Assembly (NCBI GenBank): GCA_016200445.1
Contig: JACQEQ010000002.1
Location: 1 to 7,446, forward strand
DNA length: 7,446 nucleotides
Direction of reading: 5' to 3'
From: Gammaproteobacteria bacterium
GTDB lineage: Bacteria; Pseudomonadota; Gammaproteobacteria; SG8-11
The position numbers and the translations under genes were made by a program. Shown here in pieces: positions 6,095 to 7,446 of the stretch; position 1 is the stretch's first letter, and every line of letters begins with the position of its first letter. Below the pieces are notes generated by a model. That model did not search any database and had not been told where the DNA came from. It worked only from the letters and a program-made list of their open reading frames with translations.

Positions 6095-7446
6095 TGAATC
6101 CATCCATCCGCCGGCGCCTGTTGGTGGCGCTGCTTTCCGCCACATTCGTCGCGTGGACGGTAACGGCGGTTTCAAGCTATCTCGACATCCGCTATCAAAT
6201 CGACCAGCTGTTCGACGCCCAGCTGGCGCAGTCGGCGCGCGTGTTGCTGGCGCTCAATAGCGTGAACCTCGAACAAAAACCCGCCGCCAACGGCAAATCT
6301 GAAAAAAGTCTAGACCTGCCAGGAAGCGGCGAGCGATTGTTCGGCCACCCGGATGAAAACAAAGTCGCGTTTCAGGTGTGGATCCATCCCGACAAACTCG
6401 CACTACGTTCGCCCAATGCGCCGGACTTCCCGCTCTCCGATCGCGAATACGGTTTTAAAGACAAAGATGTATTCGGCCATCGCTGGCGCGTGTTTTCGCT
6501 ACCGGACGATCGCAGCTCGATGGTGGTGCAAGTCGGCGAACGCAACGATTTGCGCCGGGTATTGACCCATAACATCGCATTACGCACGTTGTTGCCGATC
6601 ATCATCGCACTGCCATTGCTTGCGGCCGTGATCTGGTTCGGCGTCGGACGCGCAATGGCACCGCTCGTTAAACTTGCCAAACAAGTCGAGAACCGCGCCC
6701 CTTCGCATTTGCAGCCGGTGGAATCGTATGGCGTACCGGCAGAAGCCAAACCATTGGTCAATTCGTTGAACCGTTTATTTCAGCGGCTGGAACGCGCATT
6801 CGACAGCGAGCGGCGTTTTACCGCCGATGCTGCGCATGAGTTGCGCACGCCGCTTGCCGGTCTCAAGGCACAAGCGCAAGTGGCACTGCGCTCCAGCAGC
6901 GATCTGAACCGGCAAAAGGCCCTGCGGCTGCTTGAGCAAGGTGTCGACCGTGCAACCCATTTAGTACAGCAGTTGTTAACCCTGGCCCGGTTAGACCCGG
7001 ATCATGAGTTGACTGAAACTCACAGCATCGATTTGGCCAAGATGGCGCTACAAGCGCAACGCGATCTGGAATTAACTGCGCGGGAAAAACACATCGAGCT
7101 TACGGTCGGCGAAACTTTTCCGCATACCGTACAAGGCCACGCCGATGCCTTAGCAATCCTATTGCGGAATCTGGTCGATAACGCGGTGCGTTACACCCCG
7201 GAGGGCGGAAAAGTCGAGATCAGCATGGTACGGGAACATGCCAGCGTCCTGTTGCGGGTTGCCGACAGCGGGCCGGGCATCGCCGCAGAAGAACGCGATA
7301 AAGTATTTAAACGATTTTATCGAGCACTCGGCACCGAGGCGCCAGGTAGCGGGCTTGGGCTTTCTATTGTGCAACCCATCGCCGAACTGCATCGCGCAAC
7401 ACTGGCGCTAGATGTGTCCATATATAACGGCTTGCAGGTCGACGTT
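6094..7446 (+). CDS. Sensor histidine kinase, QseC type (partial, runs off the right end)
   Basis: The ATG at 6094-6096 overlaps the regulator's TGA. The 451 codons visible are open to the window edge; only a short C-terminal end should be missing. The kinase is inner-membrane bound: TM1 at about residues 9-28, a periplasmic sensor region of about 135 residues in the style of QseC-type 2CSK sensors, and TM2 at about 165-185. A linker leads to the dimerisation helix FTADAAHELRTPLAGL with phospho-acceptor H248. The ATP-binding domain shows the N box NLVDNAVRYTP (N359, D362, N363), DSGPGI (D391) and GSGLGLSI (starting at G418). A small oddity is a proline in SIVQPIAELH, where Arg or Lys is usual after IVQ. 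It should autophosphorylate and pass phosphate to D51 of the regulator. The stimulus is not identifiable; metal, polymyxin-like and catecholamine signals are known for relatives. Confidence 0.92.
   Translation, partial: MNPSIRRRLLVALLSATFVAWTVTAVSSYLDIRYQIDQLFDAQLAQSARVLLALNSVNLEQKPAANGKSEKSLDLPGSGERLFGHPDENKVAFQVWIHPDKLALRSPNAPDFPLSDREYGFKDKDVFGHRWRVFSLPDDRSSMVVQVGERNDLRRVLTHNIALRTLLPIIIALPLLAAVIWFGVGRAMAPLVKLAKQVENRAPSHLQPVESYGVPAEAKPLVNSLNRLFQRLERAFDSERRFTADAAHELRTPLAGLKAQAQVALRSSSDLNRQKALRLLEQGVDRATHLVQQLLTLARLDPDHELTETHSIDLAKMALQAQRDLELTAREKHIELTVGETFPHTVQGHADALAILLRNLVDNAVRYTPEGGKVEISMVREHASVLLRVADSGPGIAAEERDKVFKRFYRALGTEAPGSGLGLSIVQPIAELHRATLALDVSIYNGLQVDV

Overview
The window looks like a chromosomal segment of a Proteobacterium, most likely a gammaproteobacterium. 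Supporting signs are a ClpB chaperone very close to the E. coli type, a near-consensus sigma-32 heat-shock promoter in front of it, a QseB/QseC-type two-component pair, and moderately GC-rich DNA with dense gene packing. The isocitrate dehydrogenase tail is of the eukaryote-like homodimeric NADP type, which also occurs in many Proteobacteria. No RNA genes, CRISPR arrays, insertion sequences or phage genes were seen.

Layout from left to right: (1) the last 62 codons of a plus-strand NADP-isocitrate dehydrogenase (1-189). (2) A convergent minus-strand pair: a signal-peptide-bearing von Willebrand factor A (VWA) protein (2314 down to 919) overlapping by 4 bases a single-pass membrane coiled-coil protein (922 down to 251). 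(3) A 273-base non-coding stretch. (4) clpB on the minus strand (5306 down to 2588). (5) A 128-base divergent promoter region (5307-5434). (6) A plus-strand response regulator and sensor kinase pair overlapping by one base, the kinase running off the right edge.

The most notable observation is that two neighbouring genes, clpB and the VWA gene, are each broken in the same way. A stretch of conserved protein is missing internally and the reading frame shifts at the junction, while everything on both sides stays well conserved. In clpB, alignment to E. coli numbering from memory indicates 28 missing residues just before the second Walker A motif, which implies a deletion of about 83 bases at a GCGCGC-rich junction. 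In the VWA gene the last part of the VWA fold is missing right after the third MIDAS motif. clpB also carries about 76 extra C-terminal codons. Two or three such lesions close together could be genuine decay, but misassembly or a consensus error is at least as likely and should be excluded first.

Functionally, ClpB would be the heat-shock disaggregase (if intact), the VWA and coiled-coil proteins look like a membrane-linked pair of unknown role, and the regulator/kinase pair is an envelope-sensing phosphorelay. The sigma-32 promoter of clpB lies inside the predicted sigma-70 promoter of the two-component operon on the other strand, which suggests the two transcription units may interfere. I found no convincing novel system such as a defence island or a retroelement.
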